Position numbers and translations under genes: made by a program. DNA of 64,000 nt, from contig CALSFV010000208.1 of NCBI GenBank assembly GCA_943737045.1, forward strand, positions 1,736,001 through 1,800,000, read 5' to 3'. Position 1 is the stretch's first letter. Each line of letters starts with the position of its first letter. The notes under the pieces were generated by a model. It saw only the letters and a program-made list of their open reading frames with translations, searched no databases and was not told the origin of the DNA. The DNA comes from Parapristionchus giblindavisi. Taxonomy: Eukaryota > Nematoda > Chromadorea > Rhabditida > Diplogasteridae. Below are positions 12,001 to 24,090 of this stretch, piece by piece.

Positions 12001-15000
12001 TTCCAGAAGCGAAAGTAATCCAATCTGTTCTCTGGGAGGCACGAAATCAATTGGAGAAAGTCCAAGAGGAAACGACTCTTTTCACTGTAGAATTTAATCG
12101 ACTCAAGAAGAGCGCAAATACAGAGATCAACAATTGTCTCCAGAACGAGGTCGTTCCATTATATTGAGATCTTCTTCATCCATATCTTTATTTGCAGAGC
12201 GAACAACTCAAAACCATGTGTAGAAAGGCAGCATCGATGCTGGATGGATTCGACAAAGTCGATGTTTCAATCGATACTGTAAGGGACTTGAATATGAGGA
12301 AGTGAACTAATATCGATTGATTACAGAGTTTCATGGATAGTTTCGATCAGAACGCCGTTGAGACGTTCTTGCTGACCAATGTCTCGAGCCTCTTGGACTC
12401 GTCCAACGGACAATTCAAATCTCTTGGGAGAAAGATCCAGGTGAGAGATACATTTAGCTATTTTATTTATTTATTTATTTGTTAAAACTTTTTGTAGACT
12501 TTATCTCATTGCAGATCGAGATAGATCAACATACGCAACGAGCGAAGAGTGTTCTGAAGGAGATCGGAGATGATCTATTCCAAATAGCAGAACAGGCTTC
12601 CTCAAGGATAAGACAAGTAAGTACTTATGGAAAGAAAGAAGAGAAGAATAATGGAATATGGCTTTGTAGATAAACTTTGATCCTCTTTATGCTGCTGTTG
12701 CCACTTATACGGATAATAAGGATGTGAATCTTGTACAGTACGTCAAGTACAGGTGAGCAGTCATCATTAATTCTTCTCAATTATTAACTAACTCAAGCTA
12801 ATTTAAAATTATGGTATACATAATTTATGGTTTATTAGAAACAATTTAAATTTATACTATGCCAAAATTATCAATGATGGAAAATTACAGTTGGTACGCT
12901 TCCCTGGTTATCACCGGTGTATTCATCCTTCTATCTCTCGCCTTCCTCTTTGGTCTCTTCTATGGACTTTGTGGTAGACGATCATCATACTACAATGACG
13001 ACTGTTGTGTGAGGAGTACGGGAAGCAAATTCTATGGATGGTACTTTTTTTATAAATTTTTTTAATTGATTATGGTCTTATTAATTGATTTATTGTGCTA
13101 CTATTAGTTGAATATTTAATTAAGTTAGTAAATCTATTAGCTCTATTGAACATTTTTCGTTTCAGTGGAATCTCGATCGGAATCCTTCTATTCACTGTTC
13201 TCTCAATTTGTGCTGGCGCACTGTTCTTCATATTCTCCAATGCTACTAATCTTGTTTGTGATCCGCTAATGAGACCACTATCAAGATCAGATATGCTCAC
13301 GGTAAGAAATACGTAATGTACAGAATGATAGATAATTGAAATGTACAATTTCAAATTGCATGGACGTTACAAATCAAAACTAGAAAATATTAGAGTATGA
13401 TAAACTAGTATATGTATTCTATGTTGTTTCGAACGCTACATCGATGTGGATATAATAGTGTCGGTGCTAATAATAAGGGATCTTTCGGTCACGTGTCGTC
13501 AATTGTTCCAATGATTTCAGTTGGGCGATCGTTACTTGAATATCTGGACACGAGACAACGAGAGTGAAGTATCGAAGATGCTAGCAAATAGAAGCTTGGC
13601 TGATCTCATAAGAGGATGTCAAAGAAACGAGACATTCTATCAGATACTAGACATGGATGCACTCTATCATCTCAATCAAATTGATGTTAGATTTATTTTA
13701 AACAATTATTGTTTCGTAAATAACTAAAGCGACGCCCCAAGCTAGTTTGAAACTCTCCGCTCTAGAGTATTACTAAATCGGAGATTAAAATTAACTTGAA
13801 AAAAAGAGAAAAAAGAAGTAATAATTGACATTATAGAGTCATGAGGAGGAAGCTCTGTCTCAGTTGGATTCAACTCTCGCTACTCTTATTGATCAAGTTA
13901 ACATCGAAGAGAGAATGGGTAACTTCCTCCCCGCTGATCTCCTTCATCAACTTCAAAGTCTCCGTGATGTCAATATCTCCCAATTGAGTACCGATGCTCT
14001 ACAAAAGGTAGATCATTGTAGTTTCTTCAATTTTTGAATTATTTGTGCAACATCTCAATATCTATAAACCTGAAAAATTCTAGACAACCCTGTACATAGA
14101 AATAAATACGTACATCTCCATAAAAGATTCGTATTTCATGCGATTATAGATCGAAGAATCAATTGAAGAGCTCAATCTTATGGATAAACTTCGCGCGTTC
14201 GAAGAGACTCTCCCAATCAACGAAGGAAAGCCTCAAGCAGTCGCAATGGTGATTAGGATATTCATACTGATTTATTTTAATTAACATTTCATGGAACAAA
14301 TTTTGTCACTTCAGTATTTTGCACCAAAAATTTGTCTAAAAAATATTTTTAAAAATTAGCACATGTGGCACAAAAAGAGAAAAAAAATTGATTGATTTAC
14401 ATATAAAAAAACTTATTCATTTCAGATCATAGTCCAAGTGGATGCAATCGATCGTGAATATGCAGCTCCTCTTCGTGAAAGATTACGAGTACTCCACGCT
14501 AATCTAACAAAACTCAACGACCGACTAACCGATCTCTCAGTTCCTGTAGATTCTATTCTTTCTAAGCTTCAACATGCTCAGGTACACCAACCTATGTATG
14601 AACGAAAAATATTCTAAAATACATAGGTGTTGCTGTCTAATGATGTTCGAACACACGTACTTCGTGCTGCGCAAGAAGTCGTCGATGGATTGAAAGAGTC
14701 GTGTCAAGACTATATCAAGCATGTTAAAAGAGAGGTACACATACCAACTTATCACAATTTATATGCACATTTTCAGATGAGAGAAGAAGTAAGCAGTTGT
14801 ATTCCAATCTCTCAGACCATCGCAGACTCGAGAGATGCTGTGTGTCAATACACGATTGATCATGTCGTAAGTCCCTCAAGTCTCAGTTCCATCATAGAGA
14901 CACAAGGTTATTGTTTACGTTTGCAGAATGGCTCATGGATGTCAATGTTGATTTGTCTAGCTGTGACCATTCCAATTATCATCATCTCCACGGCACTCAC

Positions 15001-15037
15001 AGTCCTCTACAATAAGATTCATGCTTATCCAAAGTAG
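9004..15037 (+). CDS. Prominin (CD133 family) five-transmembrane glycoprotein
   Basis: Twenty-one exons splice in phase to 826 residues (human prominin-1 is about 865): 9004-9124, 9419-9505, 9665-9738, 10698-10826, 11029-11120, 11297-11417, 11479-11626, 12007-12149, 12198-12278, 12327-12440, 12515-12616, 12670-12752, 12891-13040, 13166-13301, 13521-13685, 13837-14007, 14150-14248, 14426-14581, 14627-14734, 14777-14866, 14927-15037. There is an N-terminal signal peptide, then helix 1 near residues 95-118 followed by a Cys-rich cytosolic loop (CISACCSASSKKK), helix 2 at ~150-170, a long extracellular loop, helices 3 and 4 at ~433-505 separated by a short Cys-bearing loop, a second long loop, and helix 5 at ~795-820 with a short tail. 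The loop after helix 4 opens NLVCDPLMRPLSRSDML, matching the family's CEP/CDP segment. Prominins mark membrane protrusions and bind cholesterol. Phase agreement over all junctions makes the model strong. Confidence 0.92.
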
Positions 15038-15120
15038 TCAGTTGTTCATCTTTCATTTTTTGCATGAGCGAACTGTCGAAACAGCGTGTCTTATATAGTA
15101 CAAATCTAGGTTTATGTTAA

Positions 15121-15425
15121 TCAGCTGTTTGGACGGTTCGATTCCCTTGTGTAGGCATCCATGAACAGCGGCTGACCGATTGCCGGCAAATGTGATGTGT
15201 AGTTGGAGGGTTCTTGGTAAACACCTCCGCCTACGGTTGTGACGACACGTTTGCCGGCAAACGGTTTACCCCCGTTCACGGATACGGCCTCTGGCCTTTC
15301 CATTCCACTCTAATGATTTCGTGGTTGTAGTGTGGTGCACGAGCCGATTCACGATCATGTCGTATCTTCTTTCATCACTGACACTTATGACACACGACGA
15401 AAACCGTAAGATATCCCTTTCATAT
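15121..15425 (-). CDS. Unidentified protein, C-terminal two exons
   Basis: Exon 15425-15353 joins exon 15309-15121 (stop TGA) across a 43-base intron (gtgaat...cattag) in phase 0. The junction reads DERRYDMI then SGMERPEAVSVNGG; the rest includes KRVVTTVGGGVYQEP and ends FMDAYTRESNRPNS. Codon use looks coding and both splice sites are reasonable, but I found no upstream exon whose phase agrees. It has no hydrophobic segment and I do not recognise a domain. The gene tail-to-tail with prominin would share an 83-base gap. Alternatively it is a gene relic. Confidence 0.4.
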
Positions 15426-16443
15426 CTGAATGAGAGACTTAACAAATATAGAATGTTGTTCATAGCATGTTAGAGATATTTCACCATGGTCCAATGATCC
15501 TTTCTCATTGCAGAGTTCATCAACTTCATCCCGGTATGAACTACTCTAATTATTCATATGCGGGTGAATATCACACACCTTATCTACGATGATTCTATGT
15601 TTATAGTTTTTGTTCCATAGTCTTATATTAGATCTGATCCTTTCACTTTCTCCTTTCATTGTCATATCGAGCGAGCTTCTTCTTCTTTCTATCTCTTTCT
15701 TCATTCCTCAAGCGGCCTTTCACTTAACTAGGACTACCAATATTCCAAACCATTCGATGTCCTAACACACGCAAACACTCCTCCATCCGTATATCCTCCT
15801 CCTCCTCTAACATCGAGTACCTTTCAACTGCTCAATCTTTGACAGATAACCATACGAGATCACACAACCCAATCTGTTTCAGTTACACAGATTATATTAA
15901 TTTATATTTATTATTTCTCACTGCATTGCCACAATTTCATCACTCATTCGCTTGTTTTATATGTGTCGTATATGAATAACGGCCTAGTAATAAATTGGAC
16001 CTAACACAAAGAATTATAGAACGAATATGATACAATTGGCTACAGAAACACTAATGACATTAAAGTCCAATACACAGACAACATTTTTACCGGTCAGTCG
16101 ATGCCACTGTACAAAGAGCATAAGCAAGATGAATAAATGAGGAAGAAAGATGGAACTAAATCGAGTTAAGTCATCATTAAGTGTTGGTGGGGGGGGGGGG
16201 ATAAATAATAGATGATGTAAGAAGGGTGGTATAAAGTGGGGACCACTTTGCTTCATTTGAGGATTCATTCTCGCCTCAAGGGAGAAGTCTTCTTCTTCTT
16301 CTTCTTCTTCTACTACATTGCCTTCTTCTCTCTTACGGTACTTGATTCAATTTGATGCCACTTGCCTTGATTGGCGTGGTCCTCTCAGAAAATGCTGTCT
16401 ACTCATCATCTCAGTCAGTCATCTCCACACCACACCACCCTCC
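15426..16443. other. Intergenic, 5' flank of the homeobox gene
   Basis: No supported exon. It contains a G12 homopolymer at 16189-16200 and a (TCT)n run at about 16290-16312 just upstream of the homeobox start. The frame upstream of the chosen ATG (16444) is open to 16318, so a longer N-terminus is formally possible. Confidence 0.5.
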
Positions 16444-18865
16444 ATGTCCACATTCCCCGCAACACTTGATAACCTCGACCATCTGCCGATTCTTCAGTCC
16501 ATACTCTTTCCATTCTCCACCATTCCTCTACAATGGTTGATCGATTCTATCAATCAATCGATCCCTCTTCAATCTCGTCCATCCTCATATCTCATTGATG
16601 ATCTACTAAAAGATGATTCGTCCAGTCCAAATCTTGGTTTGTTCAATATTATATCTTTTCTTTATCGTATCTTAATGTATGTACGAGAAAGCCGATCAAA
16701 GTAAATATAACCATGTTTCTATCGGAAGCCTCACTTTAACAAGGAAAATAGTAACTAATTTATCTCACATATGATAGAACGTTTCTCTAATTGCCGCATC
16801 TTATATGACCCATAGATAAGCTTACAGGTTAGATTGGCTCATATATGAGAGAGTTAGCCTCAGTGCGAATATTTATTATTTAATATATGAGACGAATCGC
16901 GAGAAAATCGACCGTTTCGGAGGGTCCGCGGACATAGAAATTTCGACCCCCTGAAAAATTCAGATTAAGTACTTTGAACGATGCTCTATCGAACTGCGCT
17001 TTCCGAATTTGCATATCAGTTCTCATTTTCGAGTAGTGGTAGGTCAAAGTTGGCAGGTACGGTATTTTTGGCTCGAGTGTGCGTCAGAAAAATGATCATA
17101 ACTCCGTTCAAAATAATGATAGACACTTTTCCAAAAAAAGCATCGAAAGAGGAGATCTTGCGCAACATTTCCCAGTTGGTGACGTCATTTTTCGACCATG
17201 CTCCGGTGCTGGGCGGTCGGTTTTATGAAAAAGTGACGTAACTTTCCTAATCGGAAAAAGTGCACTTTTCTTCTATGCGCGTTTTGTTGCACCCATATGT
17301 GTCTAAAAATGACCCAAGTTTCAGAGGATTTCCGAATTGGAAAAAAAAAGCGTTGATTTTAGTGACGCGACCTCGGACCTGTCAAAGGAAAGAACGGCTT
17401 ATTCCTTTATCAAGAAACAGCAAAGGAGCTTAAATGACTCAAAAACATCCGAAAAAGCATTACGAGCTCAAAATACCCATATACGACAGTTATTTGAAAC
17501 ACAAAATCACCGAGTTCCGAAAAATTTGAAAAAAACCCATATTTTGCTTTTCCACGTGGAAAAAACGTCTCAGTAATGTTAATTAATCTTTATAATATTT
17601 CTTATAATGTTTTTGAACATTTATGTTTTTGGAAGTGAAGGCCTACCTGCTCTTAGAGCCGAGATATCCGCCATCGAGATTACACGCGCGCGCCCCAACT
17701 CCGCGCGATGTGTTGCCATAAAATGAACGTTTTCCAGCTCAGAATGACTCAAAACAACTTGTTTCATCATTCTTATCACGAAAAAATACCTTGGAACAAG
17801 TTTTCTGTGTCTGTAAAAATCAGCAAAAGATTTGGATCGAACCGGGGTTCGAACCCGCTCGGTGTTCTTAGAGCGGTATCTCTTTACTTCTTTACCTTTA
17901 CCATCGAGCGGGTTCGAACCCCGGTTCGATCCAAATCTTTTGCTGATTTTTACAGACACAGAAAACTTGTTCCAAGGTATTTTTTCGTGATAAGAATGAT
18001 GAAACAAGTTGTTTTGAGTCATTCTGAGCTGGAAAACGTTCATTTTATGGCAACACATCGCGCGGAGTTGGGGCGCGCGCGTGTAATCTCGATGGCGGAT
18101 ATCTCGGCTCTAAGAGCAGGTAGGCCTTCACTTCCAAAAACATAAATGTTCAAAAACATTATAAGAAATATTATAAAGATTAATTAACATTACTGAGACG
18201 TTTTTTCCACGTGGAAAAGCAAAATATGGGTTTTTTTCAAATTTTTCGGAACTCGGTGATTTTGTGTTTCAAATAACTGTCGTATATGGGTATTTTGAGC
18301 TCGTAATGCTTTTTCGGATGTTTTTGACTCATTTAAGCTCCTTTGCTGTTTCTTGATAAAGGAATAAGCCGTTCTTTCCTTTGACAGGTCCGAGGTCGCG
18401 TCACTTAAATCAACGCTTTTTTTTTTCCAATTCGGAAATCCTCTGAAACTTGGGTCATTTTTAGACACATATGGGTGCAACAAAACGCGCATAGAAGAAA
18501 AGTGCACTTTTTCCGATTAGGAAAGTTACGTCACTTTTTCATAAAACCGACCGCCCAGCACCGGAGCATGGTCGAAAAATGACGTCACCAACTGGGAAAT
18601 GTTGCGCAAGATCTCCTCTTTCGATGCTTTTTTTGGAAAAGTGTCTATCATTATTTTGAACGGAGTTATGATCATTTTTCTGACGCACACTCGAGCCAAA
18701 AATACCGTACCTGCCAACTTTGACCTACCACTACTCGAAAATGAGAACTGATATGCAAATTCGGAAAGCGCAGTTAGATAGAGCATCGTTCAAAGTACTT
18801 AATCTGAATTTTTCAGGGGGTCGAAATTTCTATGTCCGGGGGGTGGTCGAACCTCTGGCGATTCG

Positions 18866-18917
<52 letters not shown>

Positions 18918-19647
18918 CAGAACATTTGGAATGTGAGGAACATGATAAGCCTCGTAAGGAGATAGGCAATAATCGGATTTCAGCTAAGGAAAGCTCTAAT
19001 TACTGTGGAGTGGTGAAGAAGAAGAAGGCTAGAACTACTTTCACAGGTATTGTTTTCATTATGACGAGGCTAATTGGGCATTCGCTCAGCCATGATCACA
19101 CATATAGAAAATGTGCCCACATTCCTTCTTCTGCTTTCTGCAGGGAGGCAAATCTATGAACTCGAAAGGCAATTTGAAGTGAAGAAATATCTTTCATCTG
19201 CAGAGAGAATGGAAATGGCGAAGATGCTCAACGTTACCGAGACACAGGTGCAAATAGGCAAATAATATTAACATGCAATCATGCGGGGGCGGTGCAATAT
19301 TCGGGGCTTTTAACAAATTGTTCGTGAAGTTAGCGGGGCGAAGGAATGATTTAGAACTGCTAAGCACCGTAAAAGCAATTCTTTCGAACGCCTACACATG
19401 ATTACAGTAACGGCATTACGATTAGAGTCTTGTGTCTGAATTTTTGTAATTTATTTTTGTTTTTACTGTAGAAGATCGAAGATAATTTCATCCTTTGCAG
19501 GTAAAAATCTGGTTTCAAAACCGTCGTACAAAATGGAAGAAATGCGATCAAGAATGCAATCGTGCCCTTAGTTCCATGCATGAATCTCACTCTCAACCCA
19601 CCGACTTATCATGCAACATTGATGAACAATTCCTCAGGAAAGAATAA
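16444..19647 (+). CDS. NK7-like homeobox transcription factor
   Basis: Four exons in phase (16444-16636, 18921-19046, 19144-19247, 19501-19647) give 189 residues. The homeodomain is residues 98-157: basic start [10 protein letters not shown], helix 1 [15 protein letters not shown], and helix 3 [14 protein letters not shown] with Gln50 and Asn51 at residues 147-148. The combination [16 protein letters not shown] and NVTETQ is that of the NK7.1/ceh-9-like group, within the NK class; the exact C. elegans orthologue is not settled by sequence reading. Residues 49-55 (YLIDDLL) resemble an eh1 Groucho-binding motif, so a repressor is likely. Exon 1 ends in phase 1 with G and exon 2 begins AA, so the two join cleanly across a 2.28 kb intron that is almost filled by a foldback element. 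A polyadenylation signal AATAAA lies at 19694. Confidence 0.9.
16885..18873. mobile_element. Foldback element 1: ~970-base inverted arms, 45-base loop
   Basis: The left arm (16885-17860) is repeated in reverse complement at 17906-18873, nearly identical throughout, with a non-palindromic centre of about 45 bases. Both arms carry the same mirrored open frames, so these are not genes. The right end tgtccggggggtggtcga (18833-18850) is shared, apart from one G, with foldback element 2 at 50 kb; the left end is altered by a small insertion (tcgaccgtttcggagggtcc). The element stops at a TA run, which could be its target site. It lies wholly in intron 1 of the homeobox gene. No transposase is encoded, so it is non-autonomous. 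Confidence 0.9.
18870..18915. repeat. (TA)n microsatellite
   Basis: About 23 TA units directly between the foldback element and the tattgcag acceptor of homeobox exon 2. Confidence 0.95.
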
Positions 19648-19693
19648 TACCTTTATTGACCATACATACCGTTGATTACCTCACATAATGCGG

Positions 19694-19699
19694 AATAAA
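19694..19699 (+). terminator. Polyadenylation signal AATAAA of homeobox gene
   Basis: AATAAA 47 bases after the stop codon of the homeobox gene, the first canonical signal downstream. Confidence 0.6.
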
Positions 19700-20028
19700 T
19701 ACCTATCAAAATGAATTGTATTCATGATAACCATATGCCTTCAGAATGGATATTCTTGATTCAAACTCTTATGCAGAAATGCCATAGGAATGGGGGGGGG
19801 GGGATGGAATGGGATTCGACGTTGGATATGAGTAGTGCACACTATTATAAAGAGAGTATTATTATTTACTATGACAGTATGACTATTAAAGTTCCAAAGT
19901 ACCAAAGGGAAAGGAAATTGACAAAAAGCGGGAAGTAGTTGTTTTTAGTAACTTTTTTCCTTAATCTTTCTTGGAGAGTATGAGGAGATCGCTGCACATT
20001 TGATTCTATGATGAAATTATCATATTAT
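19700..20028. other. Short spacer between convergent genes with G12 tract
   Basis: About 330 bases between the homeobox and PDZ genes. It includes a run of 12 G at 19792-19803. No coding sequence is supported. Confidence 0.5.
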
Positions 20029-23000
20029 CTAGAGAATAGTATATTCGGATGTGCTTCGACCAATGAAGAATTCAGAGTGTGAGGTAGGGAAGAGCCGACG
20101 AGCACCGGAGATCCAATCATGACGGAGCATGTGCAGACGTTTCTATGGAGTACTTATTATGAAAACGATAATCACAGGGATTCTCATCTCTATGATATCT
20201 TTCTCTGACTCTCCTTCACCTTCCCTATTATTCTCTCCAACTCTCTCACTCTCTTCCTCCTTTCTCTCTCTCTCATAGTAAATTCTTTGATTTTCTCATT
20301 ATGAAATCTAACAAATTCCCTCGAGTCCTCTTTTCAATAAGAAGAAGACGATTACTCGGGTACACATGACTGCATAATCCCCCCATAACATCTCAAGTAC
20401 TCGTATGCATCATCCCCCTTAGCTTACCATTCCTGTATACTTGAGGCATATGGGACATCGATATCGTGAATCTCCAACAAGTTCGACCTCCGATTGACCA
20501 TCCATCATGTAATAGTTACTGAAATGAGATTGTAACAAGTGTAACTGGTCATTGATGACTAACGTCATTTCCTTCTTCTTATTTGCAGTTGTTGATGGTT
20601 CTTTCAAGGGATTGAGAAGACTCGTACTCTCCTCGTTTCCTTGGAGCTTATTGAACTAATAAATAACGCAATGTAACATTAAAAGACGTTCCTAATGTGT
20701 AGATCTCATCTTACTATGGATATGCTTGACAGAATAGAAGACATTCCTTCTCCAATGGCACTCATTCTCTTGCTTGATTCTTTTTCTGCCTCGAAGGCGG
20801 TAATACGATGTCGTCGATGTATGTAGTCGCTTTAAGTACACACATAATTGGATGATTAGGATTAGATGCAAAACCTCGTGTGCAGTGGAGAAGTAACTCG
20901 AATTGGATGAGATTTGTCAATGCATGAGACTTGTTGAGAATGATAGGTCCTCTTCGCCTTAAACTATTACTGAAGTGGGCCGAGAATAGCTCAATCTCAC
21001 TCACTTTTCTCTCTTCTAATTTCTCTTTCATCTCTACCGTACGACTCGCAACGAGTGTCAATGTCCCATCATGGCATAGAGAAAGACGAAGTACATTGGC
21101 CACCTGTAATCATTTCCGGTCAGATAAAGTTCATTAAACCCTCTCGATTATGACTACTTATCATCAACGATAGCTTAGGATAATCTTGCATAATCTGTTA
21201 TTCTTTTGTCCCACTCTCTGCTTAAGATGACCTTTTCAGCAGGTATCTTCTTTCCTCTTCCTCTCAATCCCTCTATCCCTCCTTCCCTTACAAGCTCAAT
21301 TACATTGGTTGCATACCTGCTCGCATGTGAAACCTTGGAGAGAGATTCCATTACAGAGTAGAAGCTTATCGCCGTCGTCTAGAATTGACGCCTGCAAGAA
21401 GAGAGAAACCACACAATTATAATGTCAACAACTGCAATTGATATATTGCCATGCACATTCTTCCTACACCCAGTGAAGAATCCTCAGTATTTTCGTTCCT
21501 TATTTTGTAACCAAGGATGCAATCCGGTGATGTGAAAGAAAAAAATCGAACCAAAAAAAGGATTTAAGTTATTGATTGATTCGTACCATTATAAAAAAGA
21601 TAAAATATAATAAAAATTCACCTGTTGTGATTCGAGATTCATTCCGAATACATAAACGCCACTATGGCGATTGCCGACGAGACGAAAGGCTAGTTGACCG
21701 GGTACAGTAGCATCTGCGTGAAGATGGACTGTACGGAGTTCAGCCACGGATGACACCACCGCGTCCCTTAAATGACATCTTTGTTTGAGGTATATGAGAC
21801 AATGGAAGTAAAATAAGATATGACATGATATGGTCCCAGGTAATCTTACTCCATCGGAGACTCTTCCTTTTGTCGCCTCTTATTCGGTGCCCTCATAAGG
21901 AGCGAGAATAGGGTAGCCCTTTTCTTGAATAGCATTGTCGACTGAGTAGTATAGTAGTATATGGAAGAACAATGGAAACACGCAAGAGGGGAAGAGATTG
22001 TGTCAGTCCCAGTCTCACCTTCTCCCCGTTAGAATAAGAGGAGGAGGAAGGAAGAGAAGGAGGAGAGTCCTCATTCTCTCTCTCACATCCTCTTCACCCT
22101 GTCTTTTCCTTCTCTTCCTTCTCTGTTTCAACGTGTACAAATGGAGATAGACCTTGTCAGGAAGTACATTAGGATTAAATACATCATATGATATGTCTTA
22201 TCTCTTTCAAAGAGTCTAGACGCTCAAAAAAGTCCATGCATTGAATGAATATGAATGATGTACCATCGGAGTAGATAGGCAACGAGGGAGGTCAACGATG
22301 GTGGTCTTTCAACTTCGATATCATCTTCTTCTCCTTGTTCATCCTCCACAAATTCATCTTCTTCTTCTTCATCGAAGTACTGTCCACTATACAACATCGT
22401 TCGTATCTCGACTACTACTGTTCACTCTGAGAAGTGTTGGGTATAGACTGAGGGAGACAGCCTATTACAGACGAGAAGAGACGAGGGCAGGAGGAGAGAA
22501 GACAGAGCGAGAGTAACCGCAGTACGAAAGGCAAAGTAGAAAAGTAAAAGAAGGACGGGGATAGCAACAGGGTAATCTAACGATGTCTCTCATTCATACA
22601 CACTATCTCGTCCATCTCGAGTGAGTCTTATCATTGATGCATGACTCTCGATTGTGGATATCGTCTCCAAAAGGAGAATGAGAGAATCACGCGATCATTC
22701 CGGTCTTACTTGCAGCAAGTCGCTCCCATTAGTCCATTGATAAACACTTACTGTGTCCCTTCATCTTCATCAATGACATCGTCATCGTCCTCTATCACAT
22801 CGTCGTTAGCTTCAGATTCGAGGACCTTCATACTGAAATTATGAATAGATTATATAGGATCATCGAGTTGTTAGAGAGAGCTGAATGCTCGTTAGAAAGA
22901 AGTTTTTAAAAAGTTAGAAAAAATAAATAAAAATATATGAAGGATATCGAGAACTGAAACAAAGAATCCTGAACAGGGAACTATATCCTCATAGATTATG

Positions 23001-24090
23001 CTGAAGGGGGAATGGTGAAGAGGTTGCGGTGAGAACCATGAGAGCTGAGACAAATTGACCCTTGTGAAGAGGGTGAAAAACGAGTAAAAGATGCACATAT
23101 ATGGGGTTTGAAGGATGGCTTGGGATTTGTGTGTTGTCTATGACTGAAGATAAGATGAGATTGAATGAAAGCTAAGCAGAATGATGAAGAAATCAATAAC
23201 GAAGAATCGGAAAATATGGGCAAGAAATATATTTCGTGCTTTGGAGTGAGAAATATTCCTGCATCTCTGCCGCTATCTCAACTCCGTGTTAACCGATCAT
23301 TCCTATTTTCCTCTTCTTCTTTCTCTCTTTTCTCACTATCATTTCCTCCAGGGAATAACCCCAATGTGTGAGCTATTTCTACCAGTGGAAACAACCGTCA
23401 TTTACACACTCCATTCCAGAATTTATACGGGGCATATTGCAGCTTTCGCATTCTCAACTGATCTTTAATCTCTAGATGTTATTTTATCTCGATTTTCTCG
23501 CTTAATTCCTCAATGTGCTGTAGGTATGATTAGTGCTCGAAAGTGTGAAGTAATGAAAAGGAGTGTTATTCTTGTTGGTATTTCCGCTTCCCAATTTCCA
23601 TGACATCAATGTGCTTACATAGATGATATATAGATGTCCATCATTCTTTTATGGTTCAGTCATCATCTACGTTCACTACGGGCACTAAGACCAATCTCAT
23701 CATTATTCTCTAATGTGAATGACGCAAGGCCTCCTCCATTCTCTCCCTGTCAACGGCGAGATAGAAGAAGAAGAAAGTGACTCTCTTTCTCCACTTCCAC
23801 TCACTTCAAATACCGTCTTCACTTTATTCTGAAGACGAAACCAAAATATATGCGACGGAAGAAACAGACACAAAAGAAATGGGCTGCTGAGTATTTGTTT
23901 TTTAAACTAAAATTTTAAAATTTAAAATTCAAATTCAAATTTTAAACGAGCTCACGAACTACCGATTTAAAATATTAAAATAAATCACTAAGACAAACAG
24001 TTACCTGATTTCGACAGCATTTCCCCTTTGTCGTTGCAGGTGTTGTTCTTGATTGAATGAGTAGATACAATGAAGTCGTTGGGTAGTCAT
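20029..24090 (-). CDS. PDZ-domain protein with acidic N-terminus and C2H2-like tail
   Basis: Ten exons keep phase and sum to 420 residues: 24090-24005, 22832-22752, 22386-22284, 21941-21850, 21766-21622, 21391-21317, 21103-20840, 20789-20715, 20655-20428, 20142-20029. The N-terminus starts MTTQRLHCIYSFNQEQ and leads into a strongly acidic stretch (residues ~30-85, e.g. DEEEEDEFVEDEQGEEDD), then a basic patch. A PDZ domain spans about residues 127-210: carboxylate-loop PGQLAFRLVG in place of GLGF, HSGVYVFGMN, then ILDDGDKLLLCNGISLQG. The C-terminal end has CPIC with HMLRH nine residues on, a shortened C2H2-like zinc finger split by an intron. The protein should be a cytosolic or nuclear adaptor. 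I do not recognise a named orthologue. Weakest points are the acceptor ttcgag before 20789 and the donor chosen at 22284. Confidence 0.65.

Noticed and set aside
17838..17940. GGTTCGAACC strings as tRNA B boxes
   Set aside because: They are part of the inner palindrome of foldback element 1; no A box or cloverleaf is present.
17621..18145. Two 145-codon overlapping frames on opposite strands with nearly the same protein
   Set aside because: They are the same DNA read outward from the centre of foldback element 1; symmetry produces the match and no splice or family support exists.
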